This document shows, piece after piece, positions 12,930 through 25,881 of a stretch of DNA of 64,000 bases. The position numbers and the translations under genes are program-made. Within the stretch, counting starts at the first letter, position 1, and every line of letters begins with the position of its first letter. Source of the stretch: Amaranthus tricolor (taxonomy: Eukaryota > Streptophyta > Magnoliopsida > Caryophyllales > Amaranthaceae); assembly GCF_026212465.1 (NCBI RefSeq), contig NC_080062.1, forward strand, positions 2,299,001-2,363,000, read 5' to 3'. Under the pieces are notes generated by a model. The model saw only the letters and a list, made by a program, of their open reading frames with translations, ran no database searches and had not been told where the DNA came from.

Positions 12930-13082
12930 TGTTCAAAACAGACCCGATGATCCGATATTTATCTGACCAAGTAATCGATCCGACTTGACCCGACTTCAAA
13001 ATAAATGTAAAAATATGTAAAAATTAATATGAATACAAGATCTGATTTTGAACCGACAACTTAAAACGCTTGATCCTAAAAT
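12930..13082. repeat. Dispersed repeat, copy 2 (first copy at 735-890)
   Basis: It matches 735-890 in motif order (TTCAAAACAGACCCGATG, ATTTATCTGACC, ACCCGACTTCAAAA, ATGTAAAAATTAATATG, ACAAGATCTGATTTTGAACC). It is non-coding and has no visible ends. Confidence 0.5.
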
Positions 13083-15395
13083 AAAAACAAAATTGTTGGA
13101 ATCTATTTGGAATAGTAAAGTTAATGAGATGTTACAATCATTTTCCTAAAATAATTATCATATGTTTGGCGTTACTTGGTATAATGTTGTTTTTACTAGT
13201 AATGCACAACAATCATTGGTGAAGAATGAAGATTGATTCACCTAATTTTGATAACTAATAAAATTAATAATTCTTCACCAACCAATTTGGTTCAGCTTAG
13301 ATTCAAAGTTTTTATGCATTTAGGCAAGGCAATTTTGTGTACTATATTTTTACATGAATTTAATTTTACATTGTTTTTCTGATAATTAATTGTCTTTTTT
13401 GTTTACTTAGAAATTATTGCAGTTTGTCAAAAAAAATTTATGGTACAATTACATCCCTTTAATTAGTAGCAAAGAAAAAATGAGATTTTTTAAAAAAATT
13501 TTGATGACAGAACGATTTCATATGATAAATTTGTGAGAAATTAAATATTAAAAAATCATCTAGGCGATATAAATAAAAGTAGTGTGCAACTTCTTTTAAA
13601 AGGTTAAATATATTAAGTAAAAATGAGAAAATATTTAAAAAGGTGCAAAATATTTTAATATCGATTAAGTTCATATAATAATTAGTCTCACGTTGGAATA
13701 CCAACTTGAATTTTTTTTCTCTGATTTATTTTTTTATATATTATTCATTGTTTTTGTGTAAACTCAAAGTCAATCTCAGGGCTAAAATGGATTCTATTAG
13801 GTAAGATTTAAAAAGCAGCAACACGTTAGAAGAAAAGACAAATTTGGATTCAAGCTAAGGTTATGATTCAAAATTAAAGTATCTTTAAATGAGGAAGAAG
13901 CTGGATTAATTGAATATGAACTTGTTATTGCTGGAGGTGTTTTTTCGGATTTTTAGATTTTGGGTTAGATGTTTAATTTAATCGGTTAAAATTGATTTTT
14001 TTTGTTTTATTTTAGTTTTTATATAATTATAAATATATTTTTAATATTGGGTTAAATTAAATTCAATTACAAAATCAGATAAATATTAAATTGTTGGATT
14101 AGTTTTAAACAATTATAATCATTTATTTTCTTTTGAATTAGAGCATTTCGAATTACATATATGAAGTATACCAACTTTTCAATTTTAAATGATATATTTG
14201 GCACGTTTTTATGTGTATCAATATTTTGTGAACAATTATATTTTCTAACCTAGCGGCCTCCAATTTTCTCTCTTCTCTCTTTAAAAAAAAATTCTAATCT
14301 CTATACTTGTATTGAGAATATCAATTTTTTAATTGATGGTAAGCTTCTAATTTCTTTGTTTTAAGCTTATTTAATATGATTAGAATAATTTTTTATTCTC
14401 TCCCTACAAGAGAGTTGTTCTCCCTATTCATTGGGTTGATTTTACTCATATATTGGGTTTTAATTTCTCTCCTCGTGAGGTTTTGAGGATATGAATTTCG
14501 GTCTCTAGTTGATTTGTTGGTAGACATTAATGCGATAATGCAATAAACACAAAAATTGCAATTACTATCAACTACATCAAATTCAATTCTATCTCAAGAC
14601 TACAACAAATTAAAAGACCCCCTCGTAGAAGGCTGTATTAAACAACGATGTGGAAGAGGATATTCATAATCATCAGATCTCATATACAACGATCGTAGTT
14701 TTGTTAATTTTGAATTATTTTTGGTTAAAGTTGTTATGTATTTGCTAATTTTTATTTTTGTTATAAATGTTGTATGACTTTTTATTAATGAATGAGGTAT
14801 TATTAAAAATAAAAAAAATTATTACACAAAATTCGAATTACTAAAAGACTATATAAATTCATATATCCCATTAATTTGATGTAGAAGCATCTACTCTGAG
14901 TTTCTATATCCTATCAAAATTACTACATTTATTATATATTTAAAGTTTAATGGATAAAAAACGAGATAAATTATAAAAACTAAAAGAGTTGCTTTTCAAA
15001 AAAAAAAAAAAAAAACTAAGAGTCAAAAATATATTATAAATGAGATGAAAATCTAGAACACGTTTGCCAAAGGAGATGAAAAAAATATGATGACATTATT
15101 AATTTAAAAACATATCATTTTTTAATAGCTACTACATAATTCTCTAAAAATACTATTAGGTAAAGATAGAAGTATAGATATTCAAAACAAACTGAGAACA
15201 ATATATAAAATATATGAAAATTGCAGACTAAAAAGTATAGTAGAATTGTAGAAAGAATTCAACCTCTATCCATATGAAAAAAAAACTCTTATTTTTGTTT
15301 TGGATTCTACAACTAAATTAACATTAATTTTTTGTTAATGATTTTACTTTTTTATTTAAATCTTATTTGAAATCTATTTTCTCTTTATATATATT
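13083..15395. other. Intergenic, AT-rich, nothing recognisable
   Basis: There are only short, compositionally biased ORFs, homopolymer runs (for example poly-A at about 14998-15015) and no RNA gene or transposon ends that I can defend. Confidence 0.55.
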
Positions 15396-15655
15396 AACAT
15401 GACTGTCGATTAGCAAGGTAAAATAACTATTTTTCAGGACTTTTAGGGTGCAAAAAATTATTTTCATATACAAAGATAGATATTTTTAGAATTAAATTTA
15501 GATATAATTTACATTTTTCATAAGTACTACAAGTTATTAATTTGTTTATATAAAGTAGTTAAAATATCACAAACAAAAAACAAAATAAGTATTATATTAT
15601 TTATTAGGCCTTTTATCTTTTGCTTCAAGTCCAAAAATGAACGAGACAATTCTGT
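15396..15655 (+). repeat. Dispersed repeat, related to 54092-54350
   Basis: Both copies run: CATGRCYGTCGATTARCAAG, AGGGACTT/CAGGACTT, TTTTAGGG, TTATTTTYATRTATAC, TTAAATTTAGATAT, ACAA-GTAATTTAAATATCA, AACAAGTATTATATTATT, then CTTTTATCTTTTGCT and AAAACGAGACRAT. They are about 260 bp long and in the same orientation. Confidence 0.5.
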
Positions 15656-15737
15656 TGATTTTAACCATTCATTTTTACCATCTACTTAAGTTGTTTATTT
15701 TATCTTAATCTCCAACTAACTACAATTTAATTTTCAT

Positions 15738-15903
15738 GAGACCGTCTCACCGTGAAATGGACTTATACAAGCAGCCTAATTAATGGTTTTTTTTTTTTGA
15801 AAAAAATTCATTAAGTAAATTAAAAACAATTTTTTTTTCAGTTTTTACAAAGTAAATATTGAGCCAACTCATATTAAGTCGTTTTACGATGAGACGGTCT
15901 TAA
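15738..15903. mobile_element. Small TIR element, GAGACCGTCTCA ends
   Basis: The left end is GAGACCGTCTCACCGTGAAA; the right end, reverse-complemented, is AAGACCGTCTCATCGTAAAA. It is about 166 bp and non-coding. Related sequences with similar ends are at 25551-25700 and 60478-60683. A single arm (AAGACGGTCTCAAG) sits near 26145-26158. Confidence 0.55.
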
Positions 15904-16269
15904 TAAAGAAATTATCTTCAATTTTTACCGTAAATTTTTTGGGTTTTTTTGTCATAGAAACGAAGGGAGTATGAGTAAGTGGGACCAAACATAGTTTGTT
16001 AGAATTGGGGCTCAAAATGCAAACAATAATGCATGGTTGTGATGATACAATATATGAAGATGTATCATTCTCATCAATGTCACTTTCTAAGGATCATTAT
16101 TTTTTAAATTCAATTTCCCATATAAAAAAACCGCCTTTTAGTAGCTGGACAGTAGTAATAAAAAGAGAGGATCTAAGGATTCTCTCATATGCCATTATAC
16201 TTTCTTTTTTTCTTGTACATTACACATTTCTAAAGTAAGCAAATACAACTAAAACTAAGAAAATCATTC

Positions 16270-19200
16270 ATGGAAGGTGCCCAACAACATAAGGCCGAGC
16301 AAGAATTCAATCTAAAAGAATGGCATCTTCGAGCTCGGATTAGTCGAGATAATCCGAGCTCGAGAAGATATTCAGCTTCTTATATTCGAAGTTTTCGAGA
16401 AGAATCAAGAACATCTTTTAAGTCGAATTTTACCATCTCTAGTACTGCCTCCTCTCCCGGCTACCATATAAAAGGTATGTATTATTAATAAAGTGTGTTC
16501 AATATTATTATTATTAGTCATAATCATAATCATAATATAAAATAATTTCAACTTTAAGGGTACGTAACATTTTTATAATAATCTAAAGTGATTGACTTGA
16601 AATCATGTTATCACTTAGTTTATAATAAAAGTCTTTAGTATCACTCTTATGTTATGTGTTTGATTTTCTCGGTAAGATGATTAATTTTTTTACCTTTTTA
16701 TCTGTAGAATTTAGAGAACTTTTACTATGGTCTATATCTATATAAAGAGCAAAATTGGGATTATTCATATTAAACGACATTATTTAATGTTAATTATTTA
16801 TTTTAAAATTGATTACAGATGAGATTGATCCTTCAACGTACTCATTCACCAAAGCACTCAAAGGTACACAAATATAATTATTATTTCTTGTTTCAATGAG
16901 ATTGCTGCATTTCATCTCAAAATTTCATATTAGTTAATGTAAGTAATGTAGCAATTTCAGATGTAAAATTTATTTACTAAAAATTATATATTTAATTATA
17001 ACATAATTTACTAATAAATTTTTTTTTTTTGAAATAATTAAAAAGCATTACAAGCAAAATCAGGATATGTATGGGAATGTGTATCACCAGAAGGATTTGC
17101 ATTAAATTCAAAATGGGATGAAGCAGAAAGATACATATGTAATCCATTATCAGGAGAAGTTCCAATGGAATGTTTATCATCCAAAACGCTAAATGGGAGG
17201 TCGTTTCGAAGCTACATGGCTAGTAGAGTAACCATGTCTGCTCCTCTTGTTTATTCTATGCATCATAGAAAAACAAGCACTACTTCTAATTACCCTTCTA
17301 TTAATAGTATGTCACCTCATGTCACTCTCCTTAAAGAACAACTTGTCAAACTTCCCTCTCTTGAACAAGGTAAATAATTTTCAATTTTTTAAATCAAATT
17401 TGTATAACATAATTTTACAGTTAATTCGCTTTTAAAATTTGTGATTTGTTTAAAAGGACCCTAAAATAGCCTAAAACCGACTATAATTTGCTTTTTTATT
17501 TGCGATTCGCAAGGAGATTAGTGAAAGAGATTAGTGAATCATGTGACATTGAATTGGATTAATTAAAATGTGACATTTCATGTAGTTCAATACACTAATT
17601 TTATCTTGAATTACCCATATGTATAACAAAAGTTTATAAAAATTTGATATTAATAATCTTTACATTGAGACGAATCTAACAAGATTTGACTTGACTATGT
17701 TATAACTAATAGATTGAAAACTAATCTCAAATTAAGTAAGATACATAAATAGTACAATATTTCTAATGTTACAGGTAATTTAAAACGAAAAAAGAAAACA
17801 TAACTTTAAGACAGGGGGATTTTAGTTGAACAACTTTTAAAAATTTTATCTTTTATGTTCTATAAAAATCCGATCTTTACCTTATTTTTACTTTCAAAAT
17901 AACTTCAGCATTATTTTAGCTTTTACAAATTTAACTTTACATTTCGCATAGTCCTTGTTAAGAAACCAACTGAATCAAAAGCTTAACCTCATGGTTAAAA
18001 CTTTAAAATATATTATATACTCTAACTGTCCTTTAAATAAAAGAAAATGTCGATTTTTCTTAGGATAAATAAAAGGTGAAATTTTCAAAAAGTTGATCGC
18101 CTAGAGGTGTGATTTAATTAAGAATTAAATATTAATTTTTCTTTGGATTTTTTTTCTAATTCTATCTTTTATTTTTTGGGGTGAAAGAAGAGAAGAAAAT
18201 GGTGGAAATCAAAACAAGAGATGTAGGGACACAAAGTAGCTTAATTACAGAGGACAGTTCAAGTAGTCCAAGTCCCACATCAACTCCTTCAATTAAAGAG
18301 AGAAAGACAATGTTTTGTGAAGAAACTGAAGATGGTGATACTCAAAATTCAAGCTCTAGTATTAATAATATTAAATTGAATCCTAAAGAAGAGGTATGTC
18401 CTTCATTACATGTCTTATTATGTTACACTTTTTCTCATATAATATTGTAAATTTAAAGGGATAAAAAATATAATAAAAATAATATTAACGTGTCTTATTG
18501 GTAACTTGTAAGAGGTCAGACGGGTTTAATTAGTTATAAGAAATAAAGTATAAAGTCAATTATAAGAGATCGTTTAATTTTTTAGAAATTAAATATGCTA
18601 CCAATTGATTGCTACGCATCTATATGACCCACTTTTCATGTTCTGTTTTTATGAACTTATTATTAATAGCGTAATATTATTTTATAAAATATCACTATTT
18701 ATTTATAAAAATCTAAAAAATTTTGTTAATTAACAAGTGAAGTAGGAGTATTAAATCAGAAAATAAGTCAACCCTCTAATTAAATAAGAATGAGGGTAAA
18801 TATTTTAAATTCGAAAATAAGTATGATAAGTCAACTCTATTTTTTTTATTATTTCATCATTTAAAAGTTGTATCTGGTGGCAGCATGAGGAATTTCTTGT
18901 TTCAAATATATGAATGAATATGTAAAAAAGATAATATATTAAATGTCTTTTATCACATGTCTCCATAACATATTTTCAAATGATTTCATTAATAAGAGGC
19001 TTTTCAGCTTGAATTTTGCTTCTATATTATTACTTGTACATATATAGATCACCAAATCACATCTTTAACCCAATTATGAGAAAACTGTCCTAGTCTTAGA
19101 CAATGTATTGTGTAATATTAATTAAATTGTTCAATATATAACACAAAAAAAAATAATAATCGAATTGGTTCAGCACATACATAAAGATGAATGACTAAAC

Positions 19201-22200
19201 TAGTATTCAGAATATCTCTTTTTTCGGTATAGTCTATTATGAACATGTCCACATATTTTTATTGTGCAACATTTTATTCCTTAATCTTTCATTCACAAAC
19301 CAATATTTCTCGCTCTCCAATCCACTTAGTCAAATTCCTTAAATTTAAGGTTGATGCACCCGATTTTAGCATGCACTAAGTCGATTCTTATATCACCAAA
19401 TATCATCTACAACTTAACATAAATAAAAAATGCACATAATTTAATAAATCATTTTAATGTAATTAATTATTATAATCTGATGTCAAATAACTATAAATCT
19501 TCGCTACCCAATAATAAAAATAGAATTTAGTAGTATTATACGTCAAAGAACTATGAATGGAGTAAATTTTCCTAATTCTACACATGATTCATCCGACATT
19601 GAGTTCACCACAAAAGGATGGCATATATATATAATATATGGAGAAGAAGAACCAAGAGTTCCCCATAATTATTCCCCCATGCCACTTTTTGACAAGGAAA
19701 TGTCCTAATATCTAAAGGTGTATTTCTCAAGATGAAAGGGAACTCCACCACTCAACTGGGACAGTGCCCTTAATAGAATGGGGACCTTATACATACTATT
19801 TGGTCCACCACGACTGTGCCAACTTACAAACTTGGTGCAAACTTCTAAATATCCCTCACCATTTGCTTTGGACTACTAATGCTTTCATTGAATTTCTCCT
19901 TTCCGTCTAATATACTAATTCAATTGTTAATATTTTTAATCACGTATAATAAAAAATATAAAAATTTAATATTAATAATCTTTACAATAACACGATTAAA
20001 ATAAGATCTCATTTGATTATATTTTAACTTATAGATTAAAATTTAATCATAAATTAAAAGTGGTGAATAAATAGTGTCATATTTTCTAATATTACAACTA
20101 AAAATTAGGTAGTTTTAAACACATCTAAAGTATCATACAAGATTTTAATCAACTATTAGGGGTCATTGATTTTTTCTATTTAGGTGTAAGACCGATGAAT
20201 CCCCAATAGGTAAAGAAGAGAGAAACTTGATCCTTATAGGCGGTTAGAATCGTTCCACAACATTAGATATAAGCTAAAAAAAATTCAATCATTAAGTCAG
20301 ACCCTTGATTCTAATTAATTATATGGAAATTCTATATAGTAGCATCGAACTTTCATGAAAAGTCAGTCGTAGTACTTTTGTAAGATTTTTTCATATGGTA
20401 GCATTCAGTTTATGCGTGCCTTATCCAACTGCTATAACATTATCCGTTATATTCTTGTTAATTTTTGTTTGATTCACCATTTTGACATTTCTACCCTTAT
20501 TAAGTGTTGGTTCTTGTCTTTATAGTTTTCCTAAGCATTTGAGAACGTTGATAAATTAAATGGTGAATTAAACGTCAAAATGATGAATTAAACATTTAAG
20601 AGCATAAAAATGGTTAGGGCAAATTATAAAGACAAGAACCAGCCCTTAAAGTGTAGAAACGTCAAAATGGTGAATTAAACGGAAATTGACAAGAATTTAA
20701 ACGACGGTTAGATAAGGCATAAACTGGATGCTACCATGTGGAAAAATCTTACAAAAGTGCTACATACTGGCGTTTCATAAAAGTTTGATACTAGCATGTG
20801 GAATTTCCGTTAATTATAAAAGGTTTAAATATTGGTTTACATGAATTTTACTTTAGTTTGAATATATTTTTTGAAACTACTTCTGATTTCGATTTCTAAG
20901 AAAAATTAAACTTGACATTGAAAATTACTGCGTATTCTTTCATTGTAGATCTCAGAAAAGATGATAATGGTTGATGAGTTAGTTAGGGGCCGTCTTGTTA
21001 AATTTTTGGTCCCAGGGTGAAAGATAAAGAGCCCCTAAAAATTAATTCGTAGTAAATATTATAATATTCATTTTGTTTTGTATTGTTGATATTTTAACAA
21101 TTTTATAAAAACAAAAACCTAATAACTCATTATATAACAAAAAACATAAATTATATCCAAATTTAATTCAAATTATGATTAATCTTTTATATGAAAAAAA
21201 TTTAAGCCCTAAAAAATTTAAAGCCCTGAAAAATAGCCCGCTTTAACCTTGCTTATGGAGTGCCTCATAAGTAACATACATACACTAGATTCAAATGATC
21301 ATGTGCAAAGAGGAGAAAAATATCAATTTGATGAGAAATTTAAGGGAATTTGAAATAAGTGGTTACAATGACTAGAAGTTAAATTTTGTTAATGGTACCA
21401 CATTGTATAAGTTAGTGAATAGTGGGTGCTCTTTGTTTTTGTTGTTCATTATGCTTCAAGTTACCATTCTCACAATTTGAGAAAGATCTTTAGGAAAAAA
21501 AAAAATGTTAATAGATTTATTATGCTTTGTACTTTTGTATTTGTGAGAGCTTTCAATATAGTGAGTAAAGGGGATTTTCATAAAATTACTTTCTTCTATT
21601 CTAATTAAATGTTTCTGACATCAGTGTTAGATAAAGGAAAAGGAACTGTATATAAATAGAAGGAGTAAGTAAAAAAAGTGATAATTTAATGTGTAGATCA
21701 AATAGATTTAGTCCAATTTATTTTTATTGCTCACTTTTCCTTGATATTCCATTCACATGTCCACACTTTCCACCTTTCACTCAACTTGAACAAACACTCT
21801 AGCGAACTCACTCTTTAAATTTAAGGTTTGTGCACAGTTTGCATTAAGTCTATCCAAGATCAATTGTAACTCACAGTAATGAAAAAACATTTCCAAATAA
21901 TAAATATGACATTTGATATGAATATATTAAAAAAAAATAAAATGAAACATTTGATATGAATATTTGAACTATAATAAAAGCAATTAAATTAACAAAAATT
22001 ATATTTTACTCTTATTATTTGATTGTAAGTTGAGAGTACATACTACATAACATCCATGCATAATTAACTCAAAGTTATTTCTTTTTTTCTTTCTGAAAAG
22101 TGTACTATGCAGGTGGAAGTGAAAATAACAAGAGAAGAAGAAGAAACAAAAAGAAGAATAAAAGAAAATGGGAACAACAAGAAGAAAATAGGGCAATTCT

Positions 22201-22301
22201 GTATCTGCAGGCAAAATAATGGGTGCTTACAATTATCATGGAGCAGCTTCGGGATAAATAATAAGAAAAGAGAGAAAAAAAACCTTAAATCAAAAAATTA
22301 A
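16270..22301 (+). CDS. Plant-specific protein of unknown function, about 322 aa, five exons
   Basis: Exons: 16270..16474, 16819..16863, 17046..17369, 18188..18393, 22113..22301. All are GT-AG, and they total 969 nt ending in TAA, so every junction keeps the frame. The acceptor of exon 4 may be three bases further on. Features: N-terminal KEWHLRARISRDNPSSRRYS (about residues 22-41), a Ser/Arg-rich SFREESRTSF segment, DEIDPSTYSFTKALKALQAK (about 69-88), then a compact block with YVWECVSPEGFALNSKWDEA and YICNPLSGEVPMECLSSKT. A Ser/Thr-rich acidic linker follows, and the C-terminus is very basic (KKREKKN). There is no signal peptide or membrane segment, so it is probably soluble. I recall the 'ICNPLSGEVPMECLS' block from uncharacterised plant proteins but know no function. 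Intron 4 is 3.7 kb and holds a foldback transposon. Confidence 0.75.
17404..17547. mobile_element. Small MITE-like element (GTMACATRATTCRC family), copy 2
   Basis: It lies in intron 3 of the unknown plant gene. It has AACATAATTT at the left and GTGAATCATGTGACA at the right, with AAATTTGTGATTTG, ATAGCCTAAAACCGACTATA and TTGCGATTCGCAAGGAG inside, in the same order as 6167-6298. The left end is more diverged. Confidence 0.45.
20324..20809. mobile_element. Mutator-like foldback element, 486 bp, 9-bp target duplication
   Basis: Almost the whole element is one inverted repeat. The left arm (about 20324-20532) runs from TGGAAATTCTATATAGTAGC through ACTTTTGTAAGATTTTTTCA and CACCATTTTGACATTTCTAC to GGTTCTTGTCTTTATA. 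The right arm (about 20612-20809) contains the same words reverse-complemented, with a loop of about 80 bp. It is flanked on both sides by TTAATTATA (20315-20323 and 20810-20818), a 9-bp duplication typical of Mutator-like elements. It has no coding capacity. It lies in intron 4 of the unknown plant gene and would be transcribed as a long hairpin. Confidence 0.8.
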
Positions 22302-22450
22302 ATTCAATTATTGTACTATTTAGAATAAATTATTTTTTCATTTTATGGCAAGAGTAAGACCAAGAGTATATATAGAAGTATTAAACAAAATTTCATAATT
22401 GCCATGCATGCATATTAATTACTTCCAAAATGTTCAATTTATAAATGATT

Positions 22451-22768
22451 GAGTATAAAATCAATTTTCAGGATTTAAATATTTAAATGTATATTTCAAT
22501 AATCAGTTTAAATTTTATTCACCTGCTTTTTTTATTTTAATGTAATTTTTTGTGTTTGTACTATTAAAAGAGCATAAACTATTTTTTAAGGAAAACTTTG
22601 AGTATAAAATCAATTTTGAGGCATTAACTATTACATGTATATTTCAATAACGAGTTTAAATTTTATTCACATGTTTTTTTATTTTAATGTAAATTTTTTT
22701 GTTTGTACTATTAAAAAAGCATAAATCACTTTTTTAGAAAAATTTTGAGTTTAAATCTCGTTACTCCA
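22451..22768 (+). repeat. Tandem duplication, period about 159 bp, two copies
   Basis: GAGTATAAAATCAATTTT starts at 22451 and again at 22610. Both copies continue through ATGTATATTTCAATAA, AGTTTAAATTTTATTCAC, TTTTATTTTAATGTAA, TTTGTACTATTAAAA and GCATAAA. It lies just 3' of the unknown plant gene and is non-coding. Confidence 0.75.
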
Positions 22769-23724
22769 TTGGCTTTTTTCAATCCGCCTATCCTAATTAA
22801 AAAAAGGAATAAGAAAAATACTAATTAACATACTTATAAGCCAATACTTGCCTTATAGTATGAAGTATTTTTATAAAAGTAATCAATAGCTTATAGTATG
22901 AGCAAGTTGGTAAGTTGGTTAGTTACCTTTGTACTAGAAAAAGGAAAAGAAGCATCAAATTACAAATGTGTAGGGAATACATAATTGGGATTTTGTGATG
23001 TAAATGTAAGTGGTTTTTTTGTTTAATTGTTTAAAATAACACATTAAATTATATAAAAAATTAAAATATAATATGTGCACGTGAAGAAACTAAGTATTTG
23101 TGTTTCTATAGACCTTAACTGACCCCTATGGAATTGGATGTATATACTACATATGTATTCCTTTTTAACAGCTTTAGGGGGTTACTTTAGCTAGCCCTAG
23201 AAGGCTAAAACCTAGATAATGATAAATGGTGATGCTACTTTTTATGTCACTACAAACGAAAGAACATAAATTGCATTGCCACATCAAATTATGTTGGCAA
23301 ATTTGTCTTTTATTTATTGCAATGAGGTATTTTGGAATCTTAAATGCATCACCATCCCCATCATCATCATCATCATCATCTTGGATTAGAGATAGACGCT
23401 TAAAGATAGACTAAACTACATAAAAGTATCAAAATACTTTTATTCATAAAAGTTGTTTTTCCCATCCATAATATTTATAATCTAGTATATTTAAATTTGT
23501 AGATCACTAATAATATTGGTAAGCAATTAACTCAACCAAAAAATGAAATCGATGGTTGAAATTCTCTAAATATGGTATATATTTTAAGACGTCTCATTAC
23601 ATAAGAGTTCTTTGTATTAAAAGTGTGGATGATATTCAAACTCATAGTCTCTTGTCACACGTTGGCCTCTAATACTATATTAAGAAACTAATTTATTGAA
23701 TGCTTGAATTGATAGTTGAGGTTC
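22769..23724. other. Intergenic, no gene seen
   Basis: AT-rich spacer with a short (CAT)n run at about 23352-23380 and a fragment of the AACCAACTCAA/ATACTCTAAC repeat family at 23515-23700. Confidence 0.55.
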
Positions 23725-25248
23725 TGATGTATGAACTTTGTACTATATTTTTATGCTCCTTTCCCTTGCATTTTATGGCATTCTGATGTGTGATTTCGCA
23801 TTTTCCATGTGGTTTTACGCTTGGTTGGAGTTTCTGTGTGTCTTTGATTATTTTAGGCCATTTTACTCCACTCTTGTATTGGAAGCGGATCACTCCTGGG
23901 CATTAGGATGCGTGCTTCGAGATTTGGCAGAGTTCAAGACCGCACTACGACACGTTTGTGAGCTCACGGATCCATTCGGATATGCTTTTAGTCTCGTTGG
24001 ATGTCGTTTGTACTTTTGCCGCGTTCTAATGAAGAAGAGTAAGCATAAGATGATGGGCCCGGGCGGGTATTTTCATACCCGGGCGATTTCAAGTGAGAAA
24101 TAGGAATGTAAGCCTCCAAGCCCAGGAACCGGTCGGGTATACTTTAAACCCGGTCGGGTCTGTCAATAATCACTTGCATGAATGTTCAGCTTACGGACCC
24201 CGTCCGGTCTTGCTTAAACCCGGTCAGGTCCTGCGATTTCTGCTCTCTGGAAACTCTCAGCACGCGGACCCGGTCCGATCTTCCAGAAACCTGGTCCGGT
24301 CCTGCTTTAATAACCGTTTTTCCGCACAGTTTTTTATTTAATGATTAGGGAATGTAATAGAAAAAGGGGGGAGTAACATTTTCTCTGTTTTGGGGGAGAC
24401 TTTTAATTCTTCACTTTAGAAGAAAAACTTTGTAACTTTCAATTACTTTCGTTCATTGGTATTCAACTTCAAGTATTAATTCTTTATCCTTTCATTGTTA
24501 TTACTTTTAATCATGTTTTCTTTAATTAATTCTTGTTTTGATGCAATTGATATGTGTGAGTAGTTTCTTAATCTAGGGTTAGATGGAACCCTAGCCATGA
24601 TGTTAATGATGAATTATTGAATCCCAATCCCTTTTTGTTATGCATAATCCTTGTTCATGCTTGGTTTCTTATGCTAGTTAACTCATGTATTTTTAATAGA
24701 AATTTTAGAAATTGTGGTTAACGATTCATTCAATTGCTAACGAAAGTTAGAGTTGAGTGAATTGCCTTTTAGATCAAGGGCTTGATAATCTTCATGAGAA
24801 TAAATAGATTTGATTGTTGGATCTTATAGAATACTATGCTCAATGTCATTACTATACTTGATTCCATGAAAATAGGTTTGATAGTATGGTAGTGAAGCTA
24901 ATAGTCTTCGAAAGGAGTTATTAGTATCTTTAATGGTGTATTTATCCTATTGAACTTGGTTATGATTGTTGTAGGGGTAGTAGGATCTCATTGTCATCAT
25001 ATCATGCTAGTGGGGAAATTTATCCCTAGATGTTTTAGTATCATTGATTTACCTTGTTAATTTAATTGTTTGTATTCTAGTCATTTAGTTAGTTTAGACA
25101 TATATTCTCCAAATTTGTGTGTTACTTAGGATCAACTGGTAGCCGGAAAATAATCATTTACTATATTGTTCCCTGTAGATTCGACCCTAACTGCTGCTAT
25201 ACTAGTTGTATATTAGAAATTGTTTGGTAGTACATAAACGACCTATCA
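23725..25248 (+). mobile_element. Probable solo LTR of a retrotransposon, about 1.5 kb
   Basis: It begins TGATGTATG and ends ACGACCTATCA, giving TG...CA borders. It is flanked by GGTTC (23720-23724) and GATTC (25249-25253), a 5-bp duplication with one mismatch. It is less AT-rich than its neighbours. A GC-rich patch (24055-24305) carries degenerate copies of an ACCCGGTCCGGTC-type motif, and near the 3' end there is CCCTGTAGATTCGACCCTAA, a phrase I associate with plant LTR retrotransposon ends. No gag-pol coding or second LTR is seen nearby, so a solo LTR is the simplest reading. The 5' border is the least certain part. Confidence 0.55.
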
Positions 25249-25550
25249 GATTCTATAATATGTCATATACTTTAACAAAGACTTTACTACTTCATTCTAG
25301 ATTAGGAAATTTATTTTTAATATGAAATAATTATGTGGTCTCTGTATATATCAATCACTATATATGTGATCAAGTGTTAGAAAATGTTTAGTGTTAAAAG
25401 CATAATTGAAAATGACCTTTTTATTTACTCGACTCTATTATCCTAGCTAAACTAGAGAAAGTCACTTATTGCTTTTGAATCCATGTATAAAGCACTTCTC
25501 ACGGTGAGATTATCTAATATAAGATTCACAAATTTTTAAATGAGGCAATC

Positions 25551-25700
25551 TTATGGTGAGATCATCTTTATTGGTCAGGCGTATGTACATTTAGTGTGTT
25601 AAAGTGATTACTTATAATTTTGAAGTGATTGATCAGAGAAATAGACTAATTATGAGAATCTATCTTATGGTGAAACGATCATATAAAAAACGAGTTATAT
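25551..25700. repeat. Repeat related to 60478-60683 (GAGACGGTCTC group)
   Basis: It shares TATGTACATTTA, GTGTTAAAGTGATYACTTAT, AATTTTRAAGTGAT, GARAAATAGACTAATTAT and TATGGTGAAAYGATC with 60478-60683, in the same order. It is non-coding. Confidence 0.5.
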
Positions 25701-25881
25701 AAGAATATGTGTAAATAATTATGATAGAAAAGAAAAGAAAAATTTCTAGTACAATGGTATGGAGTCTCCAAACAACCAACAAAACCTCTCCCGAGTGACC
25801 GTTATTATAAGAGACGGTTTTCCAGGCTCAGGCCCAATAATTAAAAAGAAAAAAATTTAAAAACTCACGCGCACGGTTAAG

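Noticed and set aside
15955..15975. Single Stowaway-like end (ACGAAGGGAGTA)
   Set aside because: No matching left end could be found upstream at a sensible distance.
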